Below, in pieces: positions 53,826 to 63,272 of a DNA stretch of 64,000 bases. Each line of letters opens with the position of its first letter. Position 1 is the first letter of the stretch. The translations under genes and the position numbers were made by a program. The notes beneath the pieces are model-generated. The model had not been told where the DNA came from and did not search any database. It saw only the letters and a program-made list of their open reading frames with translations. Origin of the DNA: G963676095 sp963676095 (GTDB lineage: Bacteria; Bacteroidota; Bacteroidia; Bacteroidales; Prolixibacteraceae); contig OY781040.1 in the NCBI GenBank assembly GCA_963676095.1, positions 2,666,001-2,730,000 on the forward strand, in the 5' to 3' direction.

Positions 53826-55307
53826 TTATTCCTGCCGTTTAAAAGTAAGTGAAAATTCATTTGTGCTTTTAGCCTGATGAGAAATGCGATAAGGATCCAA
53901 CCTTACCTTATCCTTGACAAATTCAGGGATATTATATGATTTCAGCAAGTCCCCATAAAAATCAGGATCTCTCTGCGGAAGCAAAAACGCTTTTCCGGGT
54001 TTACCATCTTTACCGATATAGGCAATAAACAAGCGGGTATACAGACCATCAATCCTTCTGCTGCTGAAAACAATCCACCGGCTGTTTGACGACCACGAAT
54101 GGTAACTGTCTACATCGGGGCTGTTGATGTTGCTTAAATCAATATATTTTTCTGCTATCAGATCATACAGGCATAAATCAGCGTCCTTATGCCAGATCGG
54201 GAAACTGCCGTATCCGGAAACGGTAAACAGTAAAAATCTGCCATCAGGAGAAATCCTTGGGAATGCGGCACTTTTACCGGAAATACCGGAATTAAATATT
54301 GTATCGGTACATTCTCCGAACTTCCGTGTATCCGGGTAAAAAGGAATGGAACAAAGGCTGTATTTCACGGAATCCGATTTTTCCGGTACCGGAAAAGATC
54401 TGGAGGAGCAGAAATAGAGGGTCTTTCCGTCTGGAGCAAAAGCAGGGAATGTTTCCAGCACATCTTTGGAAAAAAGAAGAGGCGAAGTGAAAATTTCACG
54501 TTTCTCCGTGTCGTATACGGCCACATCTGATTTCGAGTCAAAAACTTCAATCCGGTCCTTATTATTAAGATAAAAGGCCTGGTCAATTTTATTTACTGAA
54601 AAGGCTATATATTTTCCGGAAGGATGCCAATACGGATAAACCAAAGCCGATATGGTACTGTCTGTTTTTGTATTCAATTTTTCGGCTTTCCCGTCTTTCA
54701 AAACAATGGTACATCCATATTGTCCTCTTATATGAAACATCATTTTCTGAGGATCCTGCATGCAAAACGAGTGGCAATTGACGCAATTGTAATTCGTCAT
54801 CTTATTTTCATAGACGGCTGTTTCCTTAAAATTTTCAAGGTTGCGCTGATAAATGCCCATTTTATTCCAGAGTTCATACCCCGGTTCGATTAGCCGGTAA
54901 ACAAGATACGCATCAATCGGTTCTGAAGAAACAGCAACAGAGAAAGGATTGAATCTCTTCCAGTATCCTTTTTCCTTTAGAAAAACGGTCGCTTTTATGC
55001 TTCTTCCCTTGTTTTCTTCCAGCAATCTTTCCCATCTATGAGGAGGAATCAAAAATTTTCCGCCGGAAGAACGGATACTGATTTTGCAACCATTGCCTTC
55101 CAGATAAAGGAGTCCCCTGCTTCCGGCTTCCTTCATTCGAAAATTCAGCGGGGCGATATTAAACGGGATTGTAACATTAATATAATCCGGAAATATGTCC
55201 GGGCATTTTCCGGCATCTTCATATTGATGAATATCAGGAACAGAACAGGATAGAAGAGCTGACAGACCAAAGAAAAAAAACAGCCAGTTGTATTTTGATC
55301 GTTTCAT
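53826..55307 (-). CDS. TolB-like (PD40) lipoprotein with a CxxCH heme-type motif
   Basis: This protein has 493 residues from the start at 55307 (MKRSKYNWLFFFFGLSALLSC, lipobox LLSC); a start at 55325 is also possible. After an N-terminal beta-rich part it has NCVNCHS (C175, C178, H179 from this start), the c-type heme motif CxxCH. TolB/PD40-type beta-propeller repeats follow (YWHPSGKYIAFSV, AFAPDGKTLYFCSSR, RISPDGRFLLFTVSG, SSNSRWIVFSSRR). It probably resides at the outer membrane facing the periplasm or surface. It is paired with the DUF6057 membrane protein upstream; both are found together in Bacteroidetes glycan loci. The function is unknown. The heme call is from the motif only. Confidence 0.72.
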   Translation of the reverse strand: MKRSKYNWLFFFFGLSALLSCSVPDIHQYEDAGKCPDIFPDYINVTIPFNIAPLNFRMKEAGSRGLLYLEGNGCKISIRSSGGKFLIPPHRWERLLEENKGRSIKATVFLKEKGYWKRFNPFSVAVSSEPIDAYLVYRLIEPGYELWNKMGIYQRNLENFKETAVYENKMTNYNCVNCHSFCMQDPQKMMFHIRGQYGCTIVLKDGKAEKLNTKTDSTISALVYPYWHPSGKYIAFSVNKIDQAFYLNNKDRIEVFDSKSDVAVYDTEKREIFTSPLLFSKDVLETFPAFAPDGKTLYFCSSRSFPVPEKSDSVKYSLCSIPFYPDTRKFGECTDTIFNSGISGKSAAFPRISPDGRFLLFTVSGYGSFPIWHKDADLCLYDLIAEKYIDLSNINSPDVDSYHSWSSNSRWIVFSSRRIDGLYTRLFIAYIGKDGKPGKAFLLPQRDPDFYGDLLKSYNIPEFVKDKVRLDPYRISHQAKSTNEFSLTFKRQE

Positions 55308-55317
55308 TTCTGTTGTA

Positions 55318-57072
55318 TTAAACAAATTGAAAATAAAACCAATAGGTGAATGAAAATTGTTTTTTCATGATCTCTTTTATTTTTGGATCCTGCCGGTTTT
55401 TTAGAAACGTATGCTTATAAAGATTGTATTGCCGGATCGTTTCGGAGGATATTCCCATTGCTTTCCATTTTTCAGGTTGAGATTCATAATACATCAACAT
55501 TGCTTGCTGAAAAATAGCTGATAGTTTCCCGGCCTTGGTTTCTTTATCATTATACAGTATTAAAAATTTTTCAAAGCTTCCAAGATCTTTTATTAGCAAG
55601 CAAAAAGCCAATAAATAGCTTTGCGCAGGTTTATTTTCCGGATTAATTTCAGCCAGGATATTCAAGGTCTGCGGAAGATTTCCTGTAACCGTTCTGCCCC
55701 CAAAAGGTGGAAGACATCTCTTGCCGGCAAAGAGAAGAGGGTCATTCAGGCAAAGAGAATCGTTGTAAAGAAAACGCCGCTGGCCTTTTGCCCATTTTTT
55801 ATAGAAAATAGTGTGCTCCAGGATACAAATGTATTTTTCAGCTACCGCATATTCCCCATAAATCAGGTTTGTCTGTACCAGGCGCTTCAGAAGCCGTCCG
55901 CTGCCCCCTCCCGGACAAGTTTCATAACCTTCAAATGCATATCGCTGAGAGGAAGCAATATCTCCGACAAAAAGACTGATATCACTTAAAATAGGTGAAA
56001 TTGTATTTTTCTTATTATAAGGAACTTCCAAGCACAACGGACCATTCTGATTAAATTGGAACATCTTTTCGAAAAGGCAGCCTTTCCAGGCAAGGGCCAG
56101 GTTCAGATAGTTCATATCCAAATAATTATCAATTCTCTCCTTCTTACATTCGGCGATAATCCTATCCCACTGCTCATTTCTTGCATAATAATCCAGTCTC
56201 TTAACGTTATAGGATTCCCGGTCCCCGTATCTGATAATTCCGGTTATAAAAAGTGCAAAGAAAAGGAAAGACTGAACACCTAAAATCCAGAAACTTTTTT
56301 TAAAAGAGATATTTACCCCTGATAAGAAACCGGTAAGTGTCAGCCAGCATAACAAAAGGACCCAGGGGAAATAAATGATAGCAGAAGGTGAAAGCTTTGG
56401 CTGATAATACAGGTCCGGGAGGAAACTTACCCGAAAACTCCCGGCAAAAGATAACCGGACAGCCAGCCAGGAAATCAAACAGGCAAAAACGGGTAAAGAG
56501 AACCAAAGAAACCGCCTCTTCCCTCTCCCGTTAAAAAAAATGTACAGACAAAAACAAAAGGCAAAAAGTAAGGAAACCGGACCGGCAAGCCAGTATAACA
56601 ATGGAACCGTTATGAAAACAAAAATATCCCGGACAAAAGAATTTTTCTCTGAAAGAAGGATATCTAAACAAACAAGACATAACAGAAAGGATAAAGTTCC
56701 CTGTAAAAAGATATTAAAATTAAAACACATTACCAGGCAGGATAGAAAAATACTGCCTGGTATGATAAAGAATATTTTGCTTCTTTCCGAACGAAGGATA
56801 AGCCTGGAAGAAACTGTAAAAACAGATAAAAGAATGATTGTCTCAATCGCTGAGCCACAATAAGGTACAATGAAGAACTGAACTAAAAAACGGGAAATAT
56901 ATTCCATTGCCCCTCCCGGATGTGATATGCTCCCGATAAAATATAAAGGAGTCGTCAGAAACAACTGGAACTGTTCGATATAATAAAAATGATATGCACT
57001 GAACATTTGTAAAAACAGAAAGGTAACTGTAAATAACAGTGCCCCATAAAGGATTTTCGTATATTTTTTCAT
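55318..57072 (-). CDS. DUF6057-type polytopic membrane protein
   Basis: This 584-residue protein has about 9-11 predicted hydrophobic segments in the first 280 residues (for example ILYGALLFTVTFLFLQMF, GAMEYISRFLVQFFIVPY, SLLFAFCFCLYIFF). A soluble C-terminal half (about 290-584) is helical and rather TPR-like (YLDMNYLNLALAWKGCLFEKMF, AEKYICILEHTIFY). It closely precedes the TolB-like gene (about 10 bp), so the two products likely act together. No enzymatic motif is visible. It may be a membrane anchor or scaffold for glycan handling; this is a guess. Confidence 0.75.
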   Translation of the reverse strand: MKKYTKILYGALLFTVTFLFLQMFSAYHFYYIEQFQLFLTTPLYFIGSISHPGGAMEYISRFLVQFFIVPYCGSAIETIILLSVFTVSSRLILRSERSKIFFIIPGSIFLSCLVMCFNFNIFLQGTLSFLLCLVCLDILLSEKNSFVRDIFVFITVPLLYWLAGPVSLLFAFCFCLYIFFNGRGKRRFLWFSLPVFACLISWLAVRLSFAGSFRVSFLPDLYYQPKLSPSAIIYFPWVLLLCWLTLTGFLSGVNISFKKSFWILGVQSFLFFALFITGIIRYGDRESYNVKRLDYYARNEQWDRIIAECKKERIDNYLDMNYLNLALAWKGCLFEKMFQFNQNGPLCLEVPYNKKNTISPILSDISLFVGDIASSQRYAFEGYETCPGGGSGRLLKRLVQTNLIYGEYAVAEKYICILEHTIFYKKWAKGQRRFLYNDSLCLNDPLLFAGKRCLPPFGGRTVTGNLPQTLNILAEINPENKPAQSYLLAFCLLIKDLGSFEKFLILYNDKETKAGKLSAIFQQAMLMYYESQPEKWKAMGISSETIRQYNLYKHTFLKNRQDPKIKEIMKKQFSFTYWFYFQFV

Positions 57073-57104
57073 AAGTTACCTCCTCCCTTTAGTTTACTTA
57101 TAGA

Positions 57105-59135
57105 TTATTCCAATATTTCGTTTATCCACTTATTGTTTTTCGGCCCGATTTCACTATACGGAATGGGCTGCATTCCGTACCTTTTCAATATTTCTGACGA
57201 ACAAAAGGCTGCTGCGGTTTTTCCATCTGCCCCGACAGAAGAATTATTTTCAGTAATCTCAGTCCCATCCGCACCAATAAAAAGCTTATCACAATCTACG
57301 AGCAGGTTGTTTTTCACCGTGTTGATATTTATTCCGGTACGAATGTCCTTCAATGCCGGATATTTATTCTGATATAATTCCGAACGGATATCCACGTCTT
57401 CGTAAAGCTTCTTTTTCATAGCCGGACTTTCAAGTTCTTTCATCCAGTGCTCTTCTCTCCATTTCGTAAAGCTTACTGCCGCACCGCAATCGTAAAAAAG
57501 GTTGTTTTCAACGAGGTTGTCTTTGCCCCCGTTAATTTGTACACCTCCAAAATGGAGGGCGCCACAGCGTTCGAAAATATTTCCGAAAATGGAAACTCCT
57601 GAAATCATATCGTCGAGACGCACGCCGGCGGCTCCGTGGCGGGTACCTCCCTTTATGTCGGACCAGCGGTTGTAACGGATCACGATGCCGCGGTACGATG
57701 GATTGTTATATATATCGACGCCACCCTGATCGTCAGATTCATTTACCACGTGGCTGATTTCGTTGTATTCAATCGTAAAATCATTTCCTTCCAACCGCAT
57801 GGCCGACGACGACGAACCGCTGAAACGATTGTTGTTTATCCTGATTCCGCAACCATCGAGATAAATTGCAGGTTCATAAGTTCGTTTGTACAGTGAGAAA
57901 TGTTCGACTACTGTATTTTCCACAAAATGATTGGCAGGAGTCAGCGTTTTGCGGTCACCGCCTCTTATTTCGATACCCCTGCACCCAAAATTCCGAAGCA
58001 GACATCCCGAAACACCGTGCCCTTCGCCACCATCGATGTGAATGCCGTCTTTGCCGAACCGTTCAATCCGACAACTGGAAATCAAACAGTTTTTTCCTTC
58101 GCCGATGAAAATCGCGCTGCCTCGTCCTTCCAGAAAGGTCAGCCCTTCTATCACTACATTCGAGCAGTTTTTCATTTCAATCATAAACGGGGCGGAAAAA
58201 GCCGAAAGGGTAACGGTTGCCTGGTTTGGATCAACTCTTTCGGGCGGGAACCAATACAGCAAGCCATCGGTGCGGTCGAGGTACCATTCTCCGGGCTGGT
58301 CGATTTCGCAAAACAGGTTCAGCCCAAAATAGCGGAGACTATCCCGGTAACCATAGTGATGAAAAGGTTCGCCGAGGTAAAATGTCCTCGAAAGGGTATC
58401 TATCTTTTTCACTTTCTGGAATTCGTCGCTCCAGTCCCAGTACCAGTAGCCGCCAAGCCGGACATCATTTTCTTCCGTCCACCGGTTCTGCCTGTTTTCA
58501 AGGTATTCAAACACCCCTTCCACTGTCCCGTGTTTTTCAATATAGGTGGGAGGAGCCTCTGTTTTTCCTTTTGCCAACCCGGCATGAACAAAACCTGTGT
58601 TGGGCCAGCGCGCCAGGGTTTGCATCTTTCCACCACAGAAAAGTTCCGGGCGTTGGCCAATTCCGGTCGGATCACCAAAGTCGCTGATCCCGGAAGCTGT
58701 TACATCGGCGACATATACCTTTCCGTGTGCTTCCGGCGGCAAGAGTTTCAGCTTTTCAGCATCGTCAAGCAATTTCCAGTTTTTCACTTCCCGGCTGCCG
58801 GTAAAAACAGGCTTTTCTCCATCGGCAGCTTTATAAACCACCGGTGCATTTTCTGTTCCCGAATCTTCAGAAGAAAACACGACTGGTTTTTCAAGATCAT
58901 ATTTTCCCCCCCTAATAGTAACCACAACCGGATTTCCCGATGCTTCAGATAACCCGGAACGAACCGATTCCTTTGCTTTTTCAAGGGTTTTAAAGGGTGC
59001 CGCTTTGGTTCCCGGATTGGCGTCGTTCCCATCAGGTGACACATAAAATTCCACTGTCTTCTGTTGGGTAAATGACATCAAAATTGTCAGAATCACCACG
59101 TAAGCTCCGACATAAAATTTACTTCCTCGATTCAT
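57105..59135 (-). CDS. Right-handed parallel beta-helix protein (GH141/GH120-like)
   Basis: This 676-residue exported protein has a signal peptide (about 1-24). The mature start FYVSPDGNDANPGTKAAPFKTLEKAKESVR and the series of asparagine-rich helix rungs (VVIEGLTFLEGRGSAIFIGEGKNC, IEYNEISHV, VENNLFYDCG) are typical of parallel beta-helix enzymes, including GH141 (alpha-L-fucosidase/xylanase) and GH120. Placed between GH29 and DUF6057 in an operon with GH78, a GH141-type exo-enzyme on rhamnogalacturonan II-like structures is plausible. Family membership needs a search; no single residue proves activity. It begins 24 bp after the GH29 stop. Confidence 0.75.
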   Translation of the reverse strand: MNRGSKFYVGAYVVILTILMSFTQQKTVEFYVSPDGNDANPGTKAAPFKTLEKAKESVRSGLSEASGNPVVVTIRGGKYDLEKPVVFSSEDSGTENAPVVYKAADGEKPVFTGSREVKNWKLLDDAEKLKLLPPEAHGKVYVADVTASGISDFGDPTGIGQRPELFCGGKMQTLARWPNTGFVHAGLAKGKTEAPPTYIEKHGTVEGVFEYLENRQNRWTEENDVRLGGYWYWDWSDEFQKVKKIDTLSRTFYLGEPFHHYGYRDSLRYFGLNLFCEIDQPGEWYLDRTDGLLYWFPPERVDPNQATVTLSAFSAPFMIEMKNCSNVVIEGLTFLEGRGSAIFIGEGKNCLISSCRIERFGKDGIHIDGGEGHGVSGCLLRNFGCRGIEIRGGDRKTLTPANHFVENTVVEHFSLYKRTYEPAIYLDGCGIRINNNRFSGSSSSAMRLEGNDFTIEYNEISHVVNESDDQGGVDIYNNPSYRGIVIRYNRWSDIKGGTRHGAAGVRLDDMISGVSIFGNIFERCGALHFGGVQINGGKDNLVENNLFYDCGAAVSFTKWREEHWMKELESPAMKKKLYEDVDIRSELYQNKYPALKDIRTGININTVKNNLLVDCDKLFIGADGTEITENNSSVGADGKTAAAFCSSEILKRYGMQPIPYSEIGPKNNKWINEILE

Positions 59136-59158
59136 TGCATTTTTTGTTTAATTAATAA

Positions 59159-60580
59159 TTACAACTGAACTTTTACGACATCGTCCATGTCAGTACGGCA
59201 ATCCGGAGAAGGATTAAACTTGATAAATCCGTCCCAATAGCTAAACGGAATAGTCTGTCCGGTCCGCAAAAGGATGACCGATTTTGGTCGTTTATCGGTT
59301 TTGAGCGATATCTGCCCGGAAGATTGAGGCAGGAGATGCAGATACCACATATTTCCGCGGGTAGTAATCATTACATTGCTACGTTCAACACCCGGTGAAG
59401 GCCCAGCACCAATAAGCGATTCGCCACTGTGCTTCATCCAGGCTGCGATCCCCGCCATGTTTTTGTAATAATTCGGACTCATCTCTCCATTTCCGGCGGG
59501 CCCGACATTCGGTAAAAAATTTCCGCCCAGCGAACGGCTGGCTACCAGATGTTCAAAAAACCAGGAATACGGTTTGAAAGTTCCGGTTTTATCGTAACCC
59601 CATCCCCCTCCTCCTGAAGTCCATATGTCGCAGTGTTCCCACCATTCGGAAGGAATATACGTTGGTTTGGTACATTCAAAAGGTGTTGTGAAGTCACCAA
59701 TTCGCATCCCTGTGCCGGATGGGTCATCGGGATTAACAACATTCGACCAGCGGTCGTTGATGACAATTCCCGGTTGCAGGGAACGAATCCAGGCATACAC
59801 CTGTTCGGTATGCATGTCGCTCACTCCCCGGAAGTACATTCCGTCCAGCCACAAAACGTCAATTTTCCCATAGCGGGTAAGAATTTCTTCTATCTGTTTC
59901 AACACAAAACCGAGGAATTTTTCGTATGCCTGGTAATTGGCCACCGGATCGGTAATTGGCGGTATATCGTTTTTCGTAAGCGCGTCGTATTCATTGGGGT
60001 GCATTAATCCCGGGTAATGCCAGTCGCGGGGCGAAAAGTAAAAGCCCACTTTCAGGCCGTTTTCGCGGCAGGCGTCCACGTATGGTTTCAACAGGTCGCG
60101 ACTGTTCATATACTGCTTTGTTCCGATGCCATATTTCGAAGGCCACAGGGCATACCCATCGTGGTGTTTGGTCGTTAAAACGGCATAAGTAAAACCAGCC
60201 TCTTTGGCGGCTTTCAGCCATTTCCCGGGATCGTACTCATGAGGATTAAACTGCTTTGCCAAAGCATAATATTTATCGGGCGGAGAGACTTTTCCCCCAT
60301 ATTTGTAATGAGAAATCATATCCCACGAAGGCTGCGCCCCTACCACACTGTGAATTCCCCAATGCATAAACAAACCCAGACTGGCTTGGGGAAACCACTG
60401 TGCATCCCGGTGTGGATTTGGCATTTTCATTTCGGCATGAAGTGGGGTAGAAATCACCTGACGAGCCCGATCTATGTCTTTTTGATCGATGTTATACGAT
60501 TCGGGGAACGAATTCAACTGTGCAGAAACAATGACACTCATTTCCAGAAAAATGGAGATTAATAAAACTGCCGTTTTCAT
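59159..60580 (-). CDS. GH29 alpha-L-fucosidase
   Basis: This 473-residue exported GH29 enzyme has a signal peptide (about 1-20). It would release alpha-linked L-fucose. Family motifs are QASLGLFMHWGIHSV (about 65-79), TTKHHDGYALWPSKY, GFYFSPRDWHYPG, and IDVLWLDGMYF with the nucleophile Asp246. EWWEHCDIWTSGGGGWGY marks the acid/base area, and a short beta-sandwich follows. It sits 22 bp after GH78 in the same operon, so fucose and rhamnose removal are coupled. Confidence 0.92.
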   Translation of the reverse strand: MKTAVLLISIFLEMSVIVSAQLNSFPESYNIDQKDIDRARQVISTPLHAEMKMPNPHRDAQWFPQASLGLFMHWGIHSVVGAQPSWDMISHYKYGGKVSPPDKYYALAKQFNPHEYDPGKWLKAAKEAGFTYAVLTTKHHDGYALWPSKYGIGTKQYMNSRDLLKPYVDACRENGLKVGFYFSPRDWHYPGLMHPNEYDALTKNDIPPITDPVANYQAYEKFLGFVLKQIEEILTRYGKIDVLWLDGMYFRGVSDMHTEQVYAWIRSLQPGIVINDRWSNVVNPDDPSGTGMRIGDFTTPFECTKPTYIPSEWWEHCDIWTSGGGGWGYDKTGTFKPYSWFFEHLVASRSLGGNFLPNVGPAGNGEMSPNYYKNMAGIAAWMKHSGESLIGAGPSPGVERSNVMITTRGNMWYLHLLPQSSGQISLKTDKRPKSVILLRTGQTIPFSYWDGFIKFNPSPDCRTDMDDVVKVQL

Positions 60581-60601
60581 TTTTATTTTTTTGATAATTC
60601 T

Positions 60602-63232
60602 TCAAAACTTAAACTGATGTTTACCTGATCCGACCTCTGTTTTTTGCCCTTCCCCAGTAATAATAGTGGCAGAACATCCTTCCGGAACCATGACACTCAG
60701 GATTATTTTTCCATTCTCTCTTTTCCATTCGCTGCTGATCAGGCCCTTCACGGATTGATATTGCCCTTTCACCCAAGACAAATCTTTCACGAAATGGGGA
60801 GTAATCAGGATACGGGCAAAGCCCGGATTCTGCGGATCGTGGTTGATTCCGGCCAATTCATTCACCATCCATGCCGAAACATCACCCAGAAAAACATGGT
60901 TAAGGGACGAACCTTCCTTTACCGGATCAACCATCCATTCTTCTGCCAGGGTTGTATATCCCAGTTTATCCACCCAATAGCCCCACGAAGGGCCTTCCGT
61001 CTTTGAGACCATCTTCATGGCATCTTCCGCGTAACCGTATTTGGTCAACATGCGCAGTACTGTTTTACTGCCGATCACCCCAAAGTCCAGAAAATAATTA
61101 TTCCCGGCAACCAACTCGTGCAACTTTTCGGCTACTTGTTTTTCTTTTCCTTCAGGAGGCAAGCCAAGGTACAAAGCCAAAGCTTGGGCGGTTTGCGTCC
61201 CTTCAGCGTAGGTATTCGTTTCAGGATTGAAAAAATGATCATTGATATCCTTTCTTATTTTTTCTGCTTTTGCCAGAAAACGGCTGTCATCCTCGCCAAG
61301 GATCTTTGCAAATGAGGCCCTCAATTTATAATCCAGGTAATAATAAGCAGTCGAAGTGTACGTGTTGTTTGTTTTTGATTTATAGGGGACCCAGTCGCCC
61401 AGCCCAAACGGGAGCAGGCCATTTTCCTCTTCCCGTTCGAGGTAAGCAAGGTAACGGTCCAGTGTTGGAATCATTTTTTGGATACAGCGGGAATCTCCGT
61501 AATATTCGTACAACGCATTTGGGATAATAAACAGGGCGGCATCCCAGACCGGTCCGGTCGATTTTCCCCAGCCCCAGCCGCTCGAAGGAATAATGGCCGT
61601 GATATCTCCTTGTTCCCGCTGGTTGTCAATAAAATCGTCCATCCATTTTTCATAAACAGTGATTCCGTCATAATTCAGCAAACCAAGGTCAACAGAAACA
61701 TGGGCATCGGCTGTCCAGCCGTTTTTTTCACGTTGCGGGCAATCGGTCGGGATGCTTTCCAGGTTGCTCAGGTACGATTGACGGGTTGCTTCCCATATTT
61801 TATTCAGGATTGGATTGGAACATTCAAAAGAACCGACTGATTTTACATTGGTATGAACAAACAAGGCCGTCAGGCTTTCCCGGCCCAGTTCAACCGGATT
61901 CGAACTTTCAACCTCGACATACTGAAACCCGTGATAAGTAAACGAAGGCGAAAAATCCACCCATTCGTTGGCATCCCTTAAGATGACTTCGTCCTGCTGA
62001 AATACTTCGTCCGGATTTCGCGGGTAAAAAAAGAAATTCACGTTCCTTTGTTCCAGACGTCCATCCTTTTTCAATATTTCTCCATGTTTCAGCGTGATCC
62101 GGGTACCAGGGGTTCCTTTCACCCTAAGCCTGCAAAAGCCAGCCATATTTTTCGGAAAGGTGTAAACATACAACTGATCGTTAAACTTTTCCATTCCCGA
62201 AGCCGGGAATTCTCCGGCAACCTGAATCCCTGGCATCTGTTGTGCAACTAACTCCGATGAAGGAGAAGAGACTTCCTGAGCCTGTCCCCATTTCGAGTCA
62301 TCAAACGAAGGCATTTTCCAGCCTTTTTCTTCCAGTCTTAAATCGACATGGTCGCCGCTATAGATGTCATTGTACGTATAAGCCCCTGTCGATGTTTTCC
62401 ATGTACTGTCGGAAAGTACCACGTCTTCTGTACCGTCTGAATAACGAATATGAAACCCGGCTAAAAAACGCGGGCGGTCCCTCCATGCAGCCTTGTGAAA
62501 ATCCCAGGTTGCCGGACCTTGTGCATTATACCAACCATTTCCTAAAACGACGGATATTGTATTTTTCCCTTGCGACAGCAGACTTGTAATGTCGTGCACG
62601 TTATATAAAATCCGTTTACTGAAATCTGTATATCCCGGGTCGAGATAATCTTTTCCTATGCGTTTCCCGTTGATGTACATTTCGTAGTAACCAGTAGCCG
62701 AGATATAAAGTCTGGCATAAAGAATTTCCTTATCCTGAACTTCGATATTCTTCCTAAAAAGCGGAGCCGGCTCATATTCCTTATCATGGTTATCAGTAAT
62801 CCACCTGGCCTGCCAGTCCTTTTCTGAAAACATGGCTGTTTCAAATGAAGCCAATTCCGAAGTACAGCATTTATTCCTGTGTCTGTCCCATACCGTTACA
62901 TTCCACCAGTAACGGGTCAGTGGTTTCAGTGTATCGGGAACAGTAACCATTGAGAGCAATGATCCCGCTGAAGTACTTTCTTTTTCTATTAGGATTTTGG
63001 GCCCTTTTCGCTCCGGGTTTTTCCAGATATTTACTTCTGTCTTTGACACAGAGAAGTCCGGGTCCTGACCCTCGAAACGCCAGGTAAGGCGTGGAGCGGA
63101 GGTTCCTATGTTTATCGGGTTTTCAAGGTATTCGGTACGCAGACCAACGGGTTGTACCTTTTCGTTTTTAGGGGTACAGCCTGCCAGTCCGAAGAATGCG
63201 ATGATACTTATAACAACAGTTGTTCGGTTCAT
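60602..63232 (-). CDS. GH78 alpha-L-rhamnosidase (right PUL)
   Basis: This 876-residue lipoprotein has lipobox LAGC (Cys19). It is a paralogue of the GH78 at 31184, with the same domain order. The acidic motif is DCPQREKNGWTAD (D497, E502, D509) in the barrel, preceded by IPT, and the C-terminal sandwich ends VMVPEGCSATIITGEGQK. It would release terminal alpha-L-rhamnose at the outer membrane. The two GH78 share blocks such as VWDAALFIIPNAL/DAL and FLGDVSAWMVNELAG but differ elsewhere, so they may act on different rhamnosides. It begins 41 bp after the GH51 stop. Confidence 0.93.
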   Translation of the reverse strand: MNRTTVVISIIAFFGLAGCTPKNEKVQPVGLRTEYLENPINIGTSAPRLTWRFEGQDPDFSVSKTEVNIWKNPERKGPKILIEKESTSAGSLLSMVTVPDTLKPLTRYWWNVTVWDRHRNKCCTSELASFETAMFSEKDWQARWITDNHDKEYEPAPLFRKNIEVQDKEILYARLYISATGYYEMYINGKRIGKDYLDPGYTDFSKRILYNVHDITSLLSQGKNTISVVLGNGWYNAQGPATWDFHKAAWRDRPRFLAGFHIRYSDGTEDVVLSDSTWKTSTGAYTYNDIYSGDHVDLRLEEKGWKMPSFDDSKWGQAQEVSSPSSELVAQQMPGIQVAGEFPASGMEKFNDQLYVYTFPKNMAGFCRLRVKGTPGTRITLKHGEILKKDGRLEQRNVNFFFYPRNPDEVFQQDEVILRDANEWVDFSPSFTYHGFQYVEVESSNPVELGRESLTALFVHTNVKSVGSFECSNPILNKIWEATRQSYLSNLESIPTDCPQREKNGWTADAHVSVDLGLLNYDGITVYEKWMDDFIDNQREQGDITAIIPSSGWGWGKSTGPVWDAALFIIPNALYEYYGDSRCIQKMIPTLDRYLAYLEREEENGLLPFGLGDWVPYKSKTNNTYTSTAYYYLDYKLRASFAKILGEDDSRFLAKAEKIRKDINDHFFNPETNTYAEGTQTAQALALYLGLPPEGKEKQVAEKLHELVAGNNYFLDFGVIGSKTVLRMLTKYGYAEDAMKMVSKTEGPSWGYWVDKLGYTTLAEEWMVDPVKEGSSLNHVFLGDVSAWMVNELAGINHDPQNPGFARILITPHFVKDLSWVKGQYQSVKGLISSEWKRENGKIILSVMVPEGCSATIITGEGQKTEVGSGKHQFKF

Positions 63233-63272
63233 AGTTCTGTTTTAGTGGTCTGTTAGCTCAACTGGTATCATG

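Noticed and set aside
57900..58952. A 350-codon plus-strand frame
   Set aside because: It lies fully antisense to the beta-helix gene, whose frame has signal peptide, family pattern and operon spacing. The antisense frame has a proline/phenylalanine-rich, non-protein-like composition.
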